In this document: in pieces, positions 10,416 through 21,100 of the stretch
Layout of the letters: each line of letters begins with the position of its first letter
Numbering within the stretch: the stretch's first letter is position 1
Assembly (NCBI GenBank): GCA_914767885.1
Contig: CAJZBQ010000040.1
Location: forward strand, 992,001 to 1,056,000
DNA: 64,000 nucleotides
Source of the DNA: Blepharisma stoltei
Lineage: Eukaryota; Ciliophora; Heterotrichea; Heterotrichida; Blepharismidae
Direction: 5' to 3'
The notes under the pieces: generated by a model
What the model saw: only the letters and a program-made list of their open reading frames with translations
Told to the model about the DNA's origin: nothing
The model's database searches: none
Program-made: the position numbers and the translations under genes

Positions 10416-11124
10416 AACCACTAGCAATTGTCGGCCCTTCAGGGGTTGGAAAAAGCACACTTATTACAAAAATGATTGAAAACTTCCAAAGCAATTTTGA
10501 GTTTTCTGTATCTTCTACTACAAGGAAGCCAAGAAATGGGGAAACTCATGGAGTTGAATATTATTTTTTAACAAGGGAAGAATTTATGGAGCAGGTAAAA
10601 AAAGGAGAATTTGTGGAATGGGCTGAAGTCCATGGGAATTTTTATGGTACAAGCAAAAAAGCCATAGAAAATATACAAAAGAAGGGGAAAATTTGTATTA
10701 TGGATATTGATGTACAAGGGGTTAAACCATTTTATTGAAGGAAAAAAATAGGAAAATTAAAAAAAGCTAATTTAAACGTCAAAAATTTAGAAAAAATTAC
10801 CTATGGTTGTTAAATAGAGACGCCGTACAAGGAGTCAAGACTATTTCAAAAAGCGGGCTACAAATTAATTCAATTTTCGTTCAGCCAAAAAGTACAGAGC
10901 AATTAGTACAAAGACTTAGGAGTAGAGGAAAAGATAGTGAAGAAGCCATCGCTATAAGAGCAAAAAATGCTGATTCAGAAATGACTTTTGCTGCCTCAAA
11001 CCAGCATTTATTTAGGAAATTTTTAGTGAATGATGATATAAATATAGCATCAGATGAGCTACAAGATTGCATTCTTCAACTATACCAGCACATAGATATA
11101 CAAAATCTGGTTCCATCAGCTTAG
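10394..11124 (+). CDS. guanylate kinase
   Basis: Catalyses ATP-dependent phosphorylation of GMP to GDP. 205 residues after one IES, the size expected for the family. The P-loop GPSGVGKST is at residues 14-22. The GMP-binding motif SSTTRKPRNGETHGVEYYF follows, then the FVEWAEVHGNFYGTS segment, the Walker-B-like ICIMDIDVQGVK and the lid region LVQRLRSRGKDSEEAI. All key residues are present. A 113-bp IES splits the Walker B region. The chosen ATG (10394) follows an in-frame TAA by five codons and is the only one before the P-loop. It overlaps the end of the upstream gene. Confidence 0.93.
10720..10832. other. IES in guanylate kinase, 113 bp, 8-bp flanking repeat
   Basis: GTACAAGG occurs at 10712-10719 and 10825-10832. 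Excision of one period gives MDIDVQGVKTISKSG. A TA lies inside the repeat, so ordinary TA excision would give the same product. Confidence 0.88.
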
Positions 11125-11189
11125 GTAATATAAAAAGCTATACATAAAAAATAGGATTTAATTACACATTTATCAATATTTATAGCCCA

Positions 11190-11400
11190 AGCCTTTTCTT
11201 GGCTCGGGCTCTTCTGATACCTCCTGATGCTCGAAGGGGGAGTTGGTTCTACCAACATTTGTTGGCAAAACCAACTCCTCAGATGGCAAATCTCCAATAT
11301 ATAAAATTGTCATCTGGGGAGTTGGTTTTACTAACAAATGATGGTAAAAAAACTAAATCGGTATAGCGTGAGCTAAGGAGGCTCGGGATATATCCTTATT
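11190..11400. repeat. cluster of hairpins downstream of guanylate kinase
   Basis: GGAGTTGGTT near 11240 pairs with AACCAACTCC near 11270, and GAGTTGGTT appears again near 11319. A second pairing, AGATGGCAA with TTGTCATCT, is nested beside it. GGCTCGGG occurs at both edges. This is probably a foldback element. It holds no coding frame. Confidence 0.6.
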
Positions 11401-11458
11401 TCTTGTAACTAAAATTTTAGTTCTTATTTTAAAAATTTAGTTTTATAAGTCACTAAAA

Positions 11459-11943
11459 TTAAATTAAGTACGCTTTCGAATCAGCCAACCTATTGCCGGG
11501 TGGAAATTAAGCTGCTATTTGGAACAGTGGTCTTTTCTAGGAGCAGGGCTTGCACTGTGGCCCAAGGAGTCTTGACGAGTTAGGAAGATACCCTACCAGT
11601 ACGCAATCGGGTGCTGTGGAAGTAACGTTTAGCCCGATACCTCGTGTCGGATATCTTTAGGAGAGCTAACACACGAGAAAAAAGAACTACGGCCCTCCGA
11701 ACCGGCAGGGAAAGAACCCGTGGTCCAGAAACCATCCGAATAATTAATACCTGGGCTGAATGGCCACCAGCATGCTCCAAAGATCACCAACCCTATACAG
11801 CCGCCATTCAGCAAGCTTAGGGTTAAAATCAAAAGGCCTTACCCTTGGTTTATTCTATAAAGCAATTTTGGCACCCAAACTTTTGCGTCGTCGGCAATGA
11901 CATGTTTTGTCGCCACCTCCATATTAATTATAAATCACTAAAA
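11459..11943 (-). repeat. SINE-like insertion, 485 bp, homologous to the element at 61308
   Basis: TTATAAGTCACTAAAA (11443-11458) and TTATAAATCACTAAAA (11928-11943) agree at 15 of 16 positions and look like a target-site duplication. Read on the minus strand the element starts TAATTAATATGG followed by AGGTGGCGAC. It aligns over about 200 bp with the plus-strand element at 61308, including AAGCTTGC or TAGCTTGC, a GGCGGCTGTATAG or GGCCGTATAG block, and a GGTTTCTGGAC or GGTTTTGGAC block. It carries no protein frame. It lies between the guanylate kinase and kinase genes. Confidence 0.75.
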
Positions 11944-12008
11944 GGCATATCTTTAAAAAACATCAATAATTTATGCTTTAGGAAAATATTTCAATGCATC
12001 AATAGCCG

Positions 12009-14480
12009 TTATGATTGCACCTGCATGGACGAGCTGCAGTTAGAAGAAAACCTATCAAAAGACATTATATCAGGAGCTAATAGTTCTGGCAAGCTTTGGA
12101 CTGCATATCTATGATTTTTATCTATAGTACTAGAAGATTCTGTGAATTCAGGATGATATAGCAACCCTGATAGATGAGAATCAACAGAAATTGAGTTGTC
12201 TCTTGTAGTTTCTCTAAATGTGCTTTTTCTGATAAATCCGTCTGGATTTCTGACCCATTCATGCCGCAATGCTTCTTCGGCTGACAATCTTTCATTTGGA
12301 TCTCTATTTAATAACTTTTGTACAAAATCCAAAGCTTGAGGTGAAAATCTTTTTCAATGCTCAACGCTAAAATCTATAGGAGCTTTTAGGGTCATTTCAA
12401 TTAATTCGTGCTTTTCTGGGTGGTCCAATGGTATACTTTATTAAATTAGCATTATAATTTTTTTTTTCTAAAAAAAGCTAGATTTATTTAATAATAAAAT
12501 AGAATAATCTATGATGAAGCATCAAATAAGCGATAACCCCAATGCTCCATAAATCGACTTTATTATCATAACCTTTTTTTGCTAACACCTCAGGAGCTAC
12601 ATATCCTAATGTCCCACATGATAAAGTTTGCAAGGTCCCTGGTAACGCAAGCTGGGAAAGCCCAAAATCAGCAAGCTTGATTTTGGGGACTTCTGACTCA
12701 TCAACTAATAAAATGTTTTCAGGCTTTATATCTCTATGGATAATTCCAACATCATGCAGGTATTTAACGACTTCAAGCAGCTGCTTTATCACTTGGCTTG
12801 TGGCGTATTCAGTGAAATATTTTCTATTTACAATCCTCTGATATATAATTTTGCTTTTAGTTTCTTTAGATTTTTATAACTAATATTATTTGATAAATCT
12901 ATATTCCGCTTAATACGGTTAATAGTTTAATATAGCCCGCCATTTGGCGGGCACTTTTAAAGAAAATCTTTATATAATTCTCCTCCACATACCTGTTCCA
13001 TTACAATCAGCATATGTTTTTTAGTATCAAAGACTTCTTTTAACTGTATCACACCTGGATGGTCTAAAAGCCTCATAATAGCAATTTCGCTTCTGAGCAT
13101 CTCAGCTTCATTATGAGAAAGCCTGGCTTTTGTAATTATTTTCACCGCATATTTTTTATTTGAAGCATGCTCTATTACAATATGGACATCAGAATATCGT
13201 CCATGGCCAATTTTTTCTTTTAATTCATAAAACTCTTTAAATTTCCTGGTTTTTGCAGCAATTTCTAAAAGTTTAATTCATTCGTCTCGTTCTTTTCGAG
13301 AGTCAAACCATAGGTTAATTTCATTATAAGCACTGGATTCGTGTGAAATTGAAATTCCAAATTTTTTTGAAACATAATAATCACCTATAATATCCACATA
13401 GCACCCATCCATAAAGATTACTCCAGAAGGCATTTTATCTTCAGGATTTTCATGAATTAATAGCAAACTTTTCTTCAACGCAGCAAATTTTTTCTCAAAA
13501 ACGCTAGTTTCTTTATTTTTCTGGTATAAAAATCCAGAAAAATCGCATGAATTAATTGAAGGGAATTTATCAAGTCTAAAATCAGCAAAAGTTTGTGCAG
13601 ATACCAGCCCGCCGATAGTTCGGCATCTTTTCCGTTGTTTTCTTTCTCTGATTATTGTTACATCTGGTTGCACCCCAAGCCAAATATCTTCTTTATAAGA
13701 TGCCCTAAAAACTTCAAAAATTTTAGGGTGTTGGCTTAGAAAATTAGTAAAATCTTGAAATGTCAAGGTATTTTTATCCCCAAAAGTATCTAAAATATGT
13801 GCTGCAATCATTTGCACCCTTCTTTCTTGGAATTGAGTAGCAATCGATTTTTCTTTATTTACTGGGTACTCTTCGTCAGGAAAAGCTGAAGTGGTTCTTC
13901 TTTTTTCGATCCTTCTCATAGGATGTTTTGCTGGCGTTCCTAATTGTATAAACAAATCTTGCCCACCAGAAGTATCAGTTGTAGACGTTGGCAATGGCAG
14001 CAAATCCGCTGTTTCTTTATAAGTATTGTGAATCTAAATAGAAAATACAATAGTAACTAATTCATTTTTATCAATAACGCCGTCTTCTTTCAAATCATAC
14101 AGATCAAAAATAATTTTATATTTTTCTTCAAGTGTTCCTTTGCTGAAGGACGATAATCCTAACAGAAAGTCTTCGTAATTTATTGAGCCTTGTTTTGATG
14201 TATCGAATTTTTGAAAAAGCCTTTCTCCTAGGAGACCCTACTTAGAAGTTACAGGCAGCGAAAAAAATTGGATAAACGTGTTTTTGTCGATAGCTTCGTC
14301 GTCGCTTGTTTTCCTTGATAAGTCTTTGTAGAGATCTTTTAATACCCTTAACTCATCTTTCGTGACTGAATAGTTTTTACATTTAAGGAGCACTTTCTTA
14401 ATTTTTGGGACGGTTCGGACAGTTGTTTGAGTTGTGGGGACTGGAGTAATGACCTTAACTTTACATGCGCAAATACCCAT
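12009..14480 (-). CDS. EF-hand / PH / serine-threonine kinase, CDPK7-like
   Basis: 745 residues after two IESs and two 15-nt introns. The N-terminus MGICACK has Gly2 and cysteines suited to myristoylation and palmitoylation. An EF-hand pair follows (FDTSKQGSINYEDFLLGL, YDLKEDGVIDKNEL), then a PH domain (SGVIFMDGCYVDIIGDYY ... NEINLWFDSRKERDEW). The kinase has the glycine loop IGHGRYSDV, Lys in YAVKII, HRDIKPENILL, DFGLS and GYVAPEVLA. A Ca2+-regulated, membrane-recruited kinase is likely. EF-hands before the kinase plus a PH domain resemble apicomplexan CDPK7. TGA encodes Trp in RDEWIKLLE and EHWKRF. Stop TAA at 12009-12011. Confidence 0.9.
12434..12506. other. short IES in kinase domain, 73 bp
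   Basis: TA at 12432-12433 and 12505-12506. Excision joins AYLMLHHRL to PLDHPEKHELI in the kinase C-lobe. Confidence 0.82.
12844..12974. other. IES in kinase domain, 131 bp
   Basis: TA at 12842-12843 and 12973-12974. Excision joins GGELY to QRIVNRKYFTEYA. A perfect hairpin, GCCCGCC-ATTT-GGCGGGC, sits inside near 12936-12953. Confidence 0.82.
14034..14048 (-). other. 15-nt intron
   Basis: GTATTTTCTATTTAG on the minus strand. Removal joins NELVTI to IHNTYKETADLL after the second EF-hand. Confidence 0.9.
14238..14252 (-). other. 15-nt intron
   Basis: GTAACTTCTAAGTAG on the minus strand. Removal joins IQFFSLP to GLLGERLFQKFD within the EF-hand region. Confidence 0.92.
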
Positions 14481-15113
14481 GATTTTTATTTATATAATTA
14501 AAAGAAAAGTAACTTAAGATAAAAAAGATAATAATATGCTTTTATATAGAAAAAATGACAAAAAAATTTTAGCAATCTGAGCTTATTCTCTCATTAATAA
14601 GGATATCTTTTACCCATTAGCTTGAAACCTTAATTGCCTTATGGTGACTTTCAGATATAAAATTAGACTAATAGAAAATATGATATGAAAAAAACATTTT
14701 TAGCAATAAGATCATAGGTATTAAAAAATCAGTGGCCAGCATTAAAAGTGTGCATAAGTTAACTGTAATTGGCTGAGATAATAGACTTAAATAAGTCTAG
14801 ATTTAGCTAAAATAGAATTTATAGCTGCTCTTTGAGGATCTTTTGATCTGTTTTATAACTAATTAAATTTCCAGAAGATTATCATTATTTTCTTTCATTA
14901 TGATAAATTTATTTTACATGGCAAAATATTAAAACAAAAGCAGTGGCTTTTTATATACAAAATAATATACTCTATTAGCTAACTATATACGCATTTATCA
15001 AGCGCGGTTTAGCTTGTCAGAATTACTTATCTTTGAAACTATCAAAATATGCATTTTCCATTTAAATTCGCTTATCTAATTATAAGATTGAAATTTCAGT
15101 ATTCATAAAATTA
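14481..15113. other. intergenic, nothing recognised
   Basis: About 630 bp, AT-rich, with stops in all frames. It contains the promoter side of the kinase gene and the 3' side of the zinc-finger gene. No repeat or RNA gene is seen. Confidence 0.5.
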
Positions 15114-16127
15114 TTAAAAAATTTGGCATTTACACTTATCCTCCTTAATTATTTCATCAGGACTCTCACAAACACTAAGATTAACAGTGCTTTTAATCAT
15201 CTTTTCTCTTTGTGCATTTATTTTTTCAATTTCTTTTACTTTCAAAAATTCCTTTTCTTCTTTTTCTTTATTTTGCAAAGCATCAATTAATTTTTTATTT
15301 TGTTTTTGTTCTTCCTCCAGCTGGAGTTTCAAAATTTGCAGACCATCCATGATCTGCTGTGTATCAGCGATTCTTTCATTTTCAAGCTTTTTTAATCACT
15401 GTTTTAATTCTTTATTTTTTTCTTCTAATTTCTTGTTTAATATATCTTTTTCTTGGCCTTCTTGTTCTAAATTTCTAATAGTCCTTTGAAGTTTTGCGAT
15501 TTTTTCATCTTTTTCTGATAAGTCTTCTTTTAACGTATTTTTCTCATTTTTCAGAAACTCATTTTCATGCATTAGGTCGTCAATTTTTCTCTCAAAATTT
15601 TCTTTTCTTTTTATATTTTTATTATTTTTCAATTCATTAATTTCTGTTTCTGCTTCTTTTATATTTTCCTCTAAAATTTTAATTTTATTTCCTATTTCTT
15701 TTCGCTTATTCCTTTCTTCATATGCAAGCAGCGCGACAGTTTTGATTTTTTCTTTTAAAGAATCATTAGGATTCGAATGAAGCGAATAACTCCTCCTATC
15801 TAAAATTCCGCCATCATTACTTTTGGACTGATTTTCATAGCAATTATCACAGCATCTTTGGGGATCTTTTAACCCCACAATTGGAAACCTATTTTCAGAG
15901 CAATTAGCACAAACTCCTCTAAAGCAAAATTTGCAAAAATATTTAGAGGCTTGATTTATTCCTTTACCAAACTTACAATGGCATACAATACAATTTGTGT
16001 CATCTTTTCAAGCTTGTGTATTAATAGAAGGGTCAGCTAAAGATTCTATTGTTACAAGTGCAGACTCAGAAATGGCTGATCCTCTTCTAATATTAGATCT
16101 CTCTATATGATTTTCATTCGTTTCCAT
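15114..16127 (-). CDS. FYVE-like zinc finger coiled-coil protein
   Basis: Single exon of 337 residues. A four-pair Cys finger occupies about residues 47-98: CIVCHCKFG, YFCKFCFRGVCANCSENR, then RCCDNC. The spacing resembles FYVE fingers but the RHHCR motif is absent, so phosphoinositide binding is doubtful. Residues 120-300 are heptad-rich coiled coil (KIKILEENIKEAETEINEL and onward). The C-terminus ends CKCQIF. TGA is read as Trp in INTQAWKDD and KELKQWLKKL. A tethering or scaffold role at a membrane is an inference. Start ATG at 16127, stop TAA. Confidence 0.82.
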
Positions 16128-16228
16128 TTAAACTATTCCATAATTAAATAATTATTTACTATAAAATCCCTAATAATTTTTTTTAAAATTCATTTAAATA
16201 TAAATTACAACTAATTTCATAATAATTC

Positions 16229-19200
16229 ATGCAGGAAGGAAAAAGGCGTGGAAAAGTGGAAAGAGTAAACGTACATTTAAGAGTTCGACCTTTTAATGAT
16301 GAAGATTTAAGCCTATATGGGAAAGATACTTCTATTGATACAATTGATCCGAATAGAGGTGTAATCGTAATTAAAAAAGATTGTGATAAAAAGACTTTTA
16401 CGTTTGATTCAGTGTTTGAATCGACTGCGACGCAAAAGGAGATTTATGAAAGAGTAGGGCAGCCTGTTGTGAATTGAGAGAGGGAATTATGCAGATAAAT
16501 ATTTTATTTTTGGAGATTTTTTTTGAAAAAAAAATTTTGTGAATAGCATATTAGAAGGATACAATGGAACAATTTTTGCATATGGGCAAACCGGGACTGG
16601 GAAAACTCATACAATGATGGGAGCATCTGGAGAACAAAAAGGTGTAATCCCGCGAGCAATCCAGCATATTTTTCAACACGTAAAAGAAGATACCGGCTTT
16701 ACTTTTTCAATACAAGTAGGTTTTGTCCAGCTTTATATGGAAATGCTACAAGACTTATTGTTTCCAGATAATGAAAATCAAGTGAAAATTAGAGAAGACC
16801 CTGATGAAGGGGTTTATTTGTCAGGCGTCCAATGGGTAACTGTAAATTCTGTCAAAGATTGTATGGATTTAATGGTTATAGGTGACAGAAACCGAAATAC
16901 AGCCTTTACAAGCATGAATTCTCATTCAAGCAGATCTCATGCAGTTTATATGGTAAAGCTTGAAAAAAGAAAAAAATATACAATAGAAGAGCTGGAAGCA
17001 TTAGAAAAGCAAGGAGAAACGCCTGACCAAAGTATGACTAGAAGTACTTTGTATTTGGTAGATTTAGCTGGTAGCGAAAGAGTAAAAAAATCAAAAGCGG
17101 TCGGGAGTAGGCTTGATGAAGCAAAAAATATTATCCTTTACTGGATTATTTAATAGAATAAATCCATATTTTATATTAATATTTTTTTAATATTAGCAAA
17201 AGAGCGAATTAATTTTAGGCAATATAACTTAGCCTTGCTAGCTTTAGGAAACTGCATTCAAGCACTTGCAGACAAAAAAGCAAAATATGTCCCTTTCCGT
17301 GACTCTAAACTGACACGCTTATTAGAAGATTCTTTAGGAGGAAATTCCAAAACATCTTTAATTGTGACTATAGGGCCATCTTCTTCTCATGCTCAAGAAA
17401 GCATATCATCGTTGCAATTTGGCTCCAGAGCAATGAAGGTAGAAAATAGGCCTGAAATCAATAAAAAAGTTGACTATAGAGCTCTTTGTGCTCAACTCCA
17501 AGCTGAGCTTGACAAATTTAATGATGGTGAAAATCTTTGAATAATAGACAAGCAAAAATTAATGGAAGAAATAACAGAACTTAAAGAAAAAATTGAAGTC
17601 CTCACAAGTGAAAACGAAAGACTTGAGCTACTTAATCAAGAAAACCAGCAGGTGTCGACTGGATCAACCCAAGCTGCAATTGATGAATTTAAAAAAAATG
17701 AGGTTCAAAAAATACATTCGTATTATCAGTCAAAATTGGATAAAAAAAATGATGAGCATAAAGCATTTTTATATTAAATTTATTTAATTTTACTTTTTGC
17801 ATAATTTAGTAAGTAATATATTTTAGTCAAAAATAAAGCAATAATTTCTAATAGAACAGTATAGAAGAAATTGATAAATTAATGCTTGAGCAAGAGCAAG
17901 ATATAAATAGTATGAGAAATGAGATCATTGAATTAAAAAATAAAAACAGGTCTCTAACTCTGAGCGAAAAAAAATTTCGTTAAGGGTTAATAGTATTTTT
18001 TTTGAAATTAAAAAAAATATTGATTCATAAATAATTGAAAGCGAAAATTAATCTAATTTTTTTGTTTTAAAATGCGAGCTGTTTAAAATTTGACAGAATT
18101 AACAAGTGTTTATTATACTAATTGCGTGGGAGTAAGAGAAGAGGTTAAAAAAAGCAAAGCTGAGTTTGAGGCTGAGAATAATGATAGACAGTTCAGGATT
18201 TCTGAATTATCAAATCAAATAGATGAAAGCAAAAAGAAATTAGCATCAGAAAAAGAAAAAAACCATATTTTGAATGAAAATTTAAAGGAAACTAAAGAAG
18301 ATGCAAGACTTTTAGCACTACAATTAGAAGCAACAAAAGCAAAGGTTAATAAAAGTTTGAAGAAAATAAACTTTAAAGGAGTAAAAGAGCTTTCACAAGC
18401 CTTGAGAAATGAACTACTTGCCAGTGGGAAAGAATTTAATATGCTTAAAGAAGGAATTACTGCAAAAATCAATCAAGCCATAAAATCCAAAATGAATGAT
18501 TATAGTAAAGTTCTTGAAAAAGCAAAAAAAGAAATAATAACGAGAGAGCGACAAAGTAAAGCCAAGGACAATGAAATTAAAGATTTAAGAGAAGAAATAG
18601 AAATTTTGTGCAATAACCACAAGATTGAGCTTGAAAATCTAAAGTCTTCAATAAATAAAGAAAAAAACAATTCTGCAATGATAACTTCCCTATTCGCTAC
18701 TGGATCAATTTAAAACTAGTAATATATTAATTAATTATAATTTTTTTTTCAAAAAGTAATTTATTCTTATAAATATTATTTAATTAAGCGCATTAAGTGA
18801 AAAACTTCAACAGAAAGAAACTGAAATTGAAGCAAATAAAAAAGCTTATGAAGAACAATTAAATAATAAAGATTCTGAGCATGCAGACATATTTAAAAAG
18901 CTTGAGCAAAATATAGAATTTCTTACAAAAGAAAAAGTGGAAATAATGAAAGACAGATCTCAGCTCATTGATAAATTGGATTCTTTATCTAAAAAAACAT
19001 CATTTATTGTTAGAGACAAAACAAAAATTTCTGTTGAAAACGAAGAGAATGTGAAATACATAAAAAAACTAGAAGAAGATTTAGAATCTGCGACTATAGA
19101 GTTATCAAGACTAAAAGAAATTTTATTTGAAACGAATTCAGAACTCCAGTCTCTTAAAGAAGAAAACTCTGTTCTTACATCAAAATTAAATTCAAATAAA

Positions 19201-21021
19201 AGTGAAATCTTACTATTAAAACAGTCAGTTTCTGATCTTGATGCTAAAAAAATTGAAGCTGAAAAAACTTTTGAAATTAAAAATAAAGAAATAAATGATA
19301 AAGACTCAGAAATTATAAAGCTCAGCAAAGACTTTGAAAATCTTAACCAAGAATATACAACTCTGATGAAATTAAATCGCGAAATGAAAGAAAATCTCGA
19401 AATAGAACGAGAAAATGGCGAAAAGCAAGCTGAAATCATTGATGATCTTAGTGATAAAACAAAAAATTTGGAAGAAGAAATTGTAGAAATTAAAGCCAAT
19501 TATGAAGAAAAACTAAAATTAAAAGAGTCTGAAAAAGCAGACTCTCAAGTAAAATTCGAGCAAAATATAGAACTTCTTACAAGTGAAAAACTAGAAATAA
19601 TGAAAGACAGATCTCAAATAATTGACAAATTGGATTCTTTGTCTAAAAAATACTCCCTAATTGAAAGCGAAAAAGAAAAACTTTTGCTTGAAAATAAAGA
19701 AAATAATTTATATGCTAAAAAACTTGAAGAAAACTTAGAATCTGCATCCGAAGACATATCAAGACTAAAAGAAAATTTACTAGGAATGAATTCTGAGCTC
19801 CAATCTCTTAAAGAAGAAAATTCTGTTCTTACAGCAAAATTAAATTCGAATAAAACTGAAAATTTACTATTAAAACAGTCAGTTTCTGATCTTGATACCA
19901 AAAAAATTAAAGCAGAAAAAACTGTGGAAATTAAAAATAAAGAAATAAATGATAAAGATTCAGAAATTATAAAGCTCAGCAAGGACTTAGAAAATCTTAA
20001 CCAAGAATATACAACTCTAATGAAATTAAATCGCGAAATGAAAGAAAATCTTGAAATAGAACGAGAAAATGGCAAAAATCAAGCTAAAATCATTGAAAAT
20101 CTTAGTGATAAAACAAAAAATTTGGAAGAAGAAATTGTAGAAATTAAAGCCAATTATGAAGAAAAACTAAAATTAAAAGAGTCTGAAAAAGCAGACTCTC
20201 AAGTAAAATTCGAGCAAAATATAGAATTTCTTACAAGTGAAAAACTAGAAATAATGAAAGACAGATCTCAACTAATTGATAAATTGGATTCTTTGTCTAA
20301 AAAATACTCCCTAATTGAAAGCGAAAAAGAAAAACTTTTGCTTGAAAATGAAGAATACCTACAAAAAATTGCTGATTTAGAAAATAAAAATAAGCAGATT
20401 GAAAAAATTATCTCTGATAAAGAAAAAGAAATCCGAAATAGGGAAAAACAAATAGAAGATCTTCAGAATGAGCTCCAAGAGAGTAAAAAGGAATTATCAG
20501 CTGAAATTAGTGCTTCAAAGCACGAGAATCTTATGCTAAAAGTATCTGTTGAACGGATGAAAATGGAAAATCGAAAAGCCCTTACTGGAAAAGATACGGA
20601 AATTGCTGCAAACTGTAAAAAAATAAAAGCCCAAGAAAAAGAAATATCAAATATGCAAGAAGAATTAAGAGAAATAAAATCATCTTATGATAATTATAGA
20701 AAGAAGCATGAAGAGGCAACAAATATGAATCTAAAAATGGACACTGCAGCAAGAATGATACAGAGAGTTTGGAGAAGCAAGAAAAAACGCCAAATTGAAA
20801 AAGAAGCAATTATTGCTCAAAGAGTAATATCTATATAGAAATATCACGAAGAAGAAGAGCAGAAAAAAAATCTTAGCATGGAACTAAGCCAAATGAACTC
20901 AAAAGCAGGAATTCTGCTAGTAAGGAATAATTATAAAGAAATAATGTCGATGTTTTCAGGCATCTATAAAGAGTTTATGGGGGAAGCAAATGTTAAGAAA
21001 ACAGGTAGTTTTATAAATTAA
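16229..21021 (+). CDS. kinesin motor protein with long repetitive coiled coil, five IESs and one intron
   Basis: Plus-strand N-terminal kinesin of about 1,430 residues. The motor has VNVHLRVRPFNDED, the P-loop GQTGTGKTHT, switch I NSHSSRSHA and switch II VDLAGSERV, followed by SKLTRLLEDSLGGNSKT and the neck. A very long coiled coil follows, containing a 218-residue unit repeated about 2.3 times, then an IQ-like motif AARMIQRVWRSKKKR near the C-terminus. IESs at 16475, 17134, about 17761, about 17983 and 18693 and a 15-nt intron at 20824 must be removed. With the chosen ends the total is a multiple of three. It resembles N-kinesins of protist cilia and transport, but the subfamily is not assigned. 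Confidence 0.9.
16475..16544. other. IES in kinesin motor, 70 bp, 8-bp repeat without TA
   Basis: TTGTGAAT occurs at 16467-16474 and 16537-16544. Excision of one period gives QPVVN-SILEGYNGTIFAYG, the canonical kinesin sequence. TA-to-TA alternatives that keep the frame would insert extra residues into this conserved stretch. Confidence 0.8.
17134..17226. other. IES in kinesin motor, 93 bp
   Basis: TA at 17132-17133 and 17225-17226. Excision joins DEAKNI to NLALLALGNCIQAL, which is highly conserved in kinesins. Confidence 0.9.
17761..17861. other. IES in kinesin neck/coil, about 92-101 bp
   Basis: The frame closes after KNDEHKAFLY and resumes at EEIDKLMLEQEQ. TA ends at 17759-17760 and 17860-17861 (101 bp) or 17770-17771 and 17862-17863 (92 bp) both restore the frame. 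Confidence 0.65.
17983..18112. mobile_element. IES in kinesin coil, about 130 bp, decayed MITE remnant
   Basis: TA at 17981-17982 and 18111-18112 restores the frame; an alternative right end at 18115 also works. The interior (TTTTAAAATGCGAGCTGTTTAA, GACAGAATTAAC, TTATACTAATT) matches the AT-rich body of the MITE family, but the C-rich termini are gone. Confidence 0.65.
18693..18786. other. IES in kinesin coil, 94 bp
   Basis: TA at 18691-18692 and 18785-18786. Excision joins SAMITSL to SALSEKLQQKETEIE. Confidence 0.75.
18940..20350 (+). repeat. tandem 654-bp coding repeat in kinesin coiled coil
   Basis: The unit beginning EIMKDRSQLIDKLDSLSKK starts near 18940, 19594 and 20248. Two complete 218-residue units and a partial third are present. 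The copies differ at scattered positions but share long identical DNA blocks, which suggests fairly recent duplication or gene conversion. Confidence 0.9.
20824..20838 (+). other. 15-nt intron in kinesin
   Basis: GTAATATCTATATAG. Removal converts an in-frame TAG into continuous coding, AQR joined to KYHEEEEQKKN. Confidence 0.92.
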
Positions 21022-21100
21022 ATGAAAATATATTTTCAAAAATTTGAATTAGTATAATTTAGTTAAAAGAGAATTACTAAATTCATAAACTATAGTAAAA

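Noticed and set aside
15187-15489. 100-codon hydrophobic plus-strand frame
   Set aside because: Antisense of the zinc-finger coiled-coil gene; Phe/Ser-rich composition is the usual shadow.
18960-20075. Long minus-strand frames of 153-179 codons
   Set aside because: They are antisense to the Lys/Glu-rich kinesin coiled coil, giving Ser/Phe-rich shadows, and repeat with the 654-bp unit.
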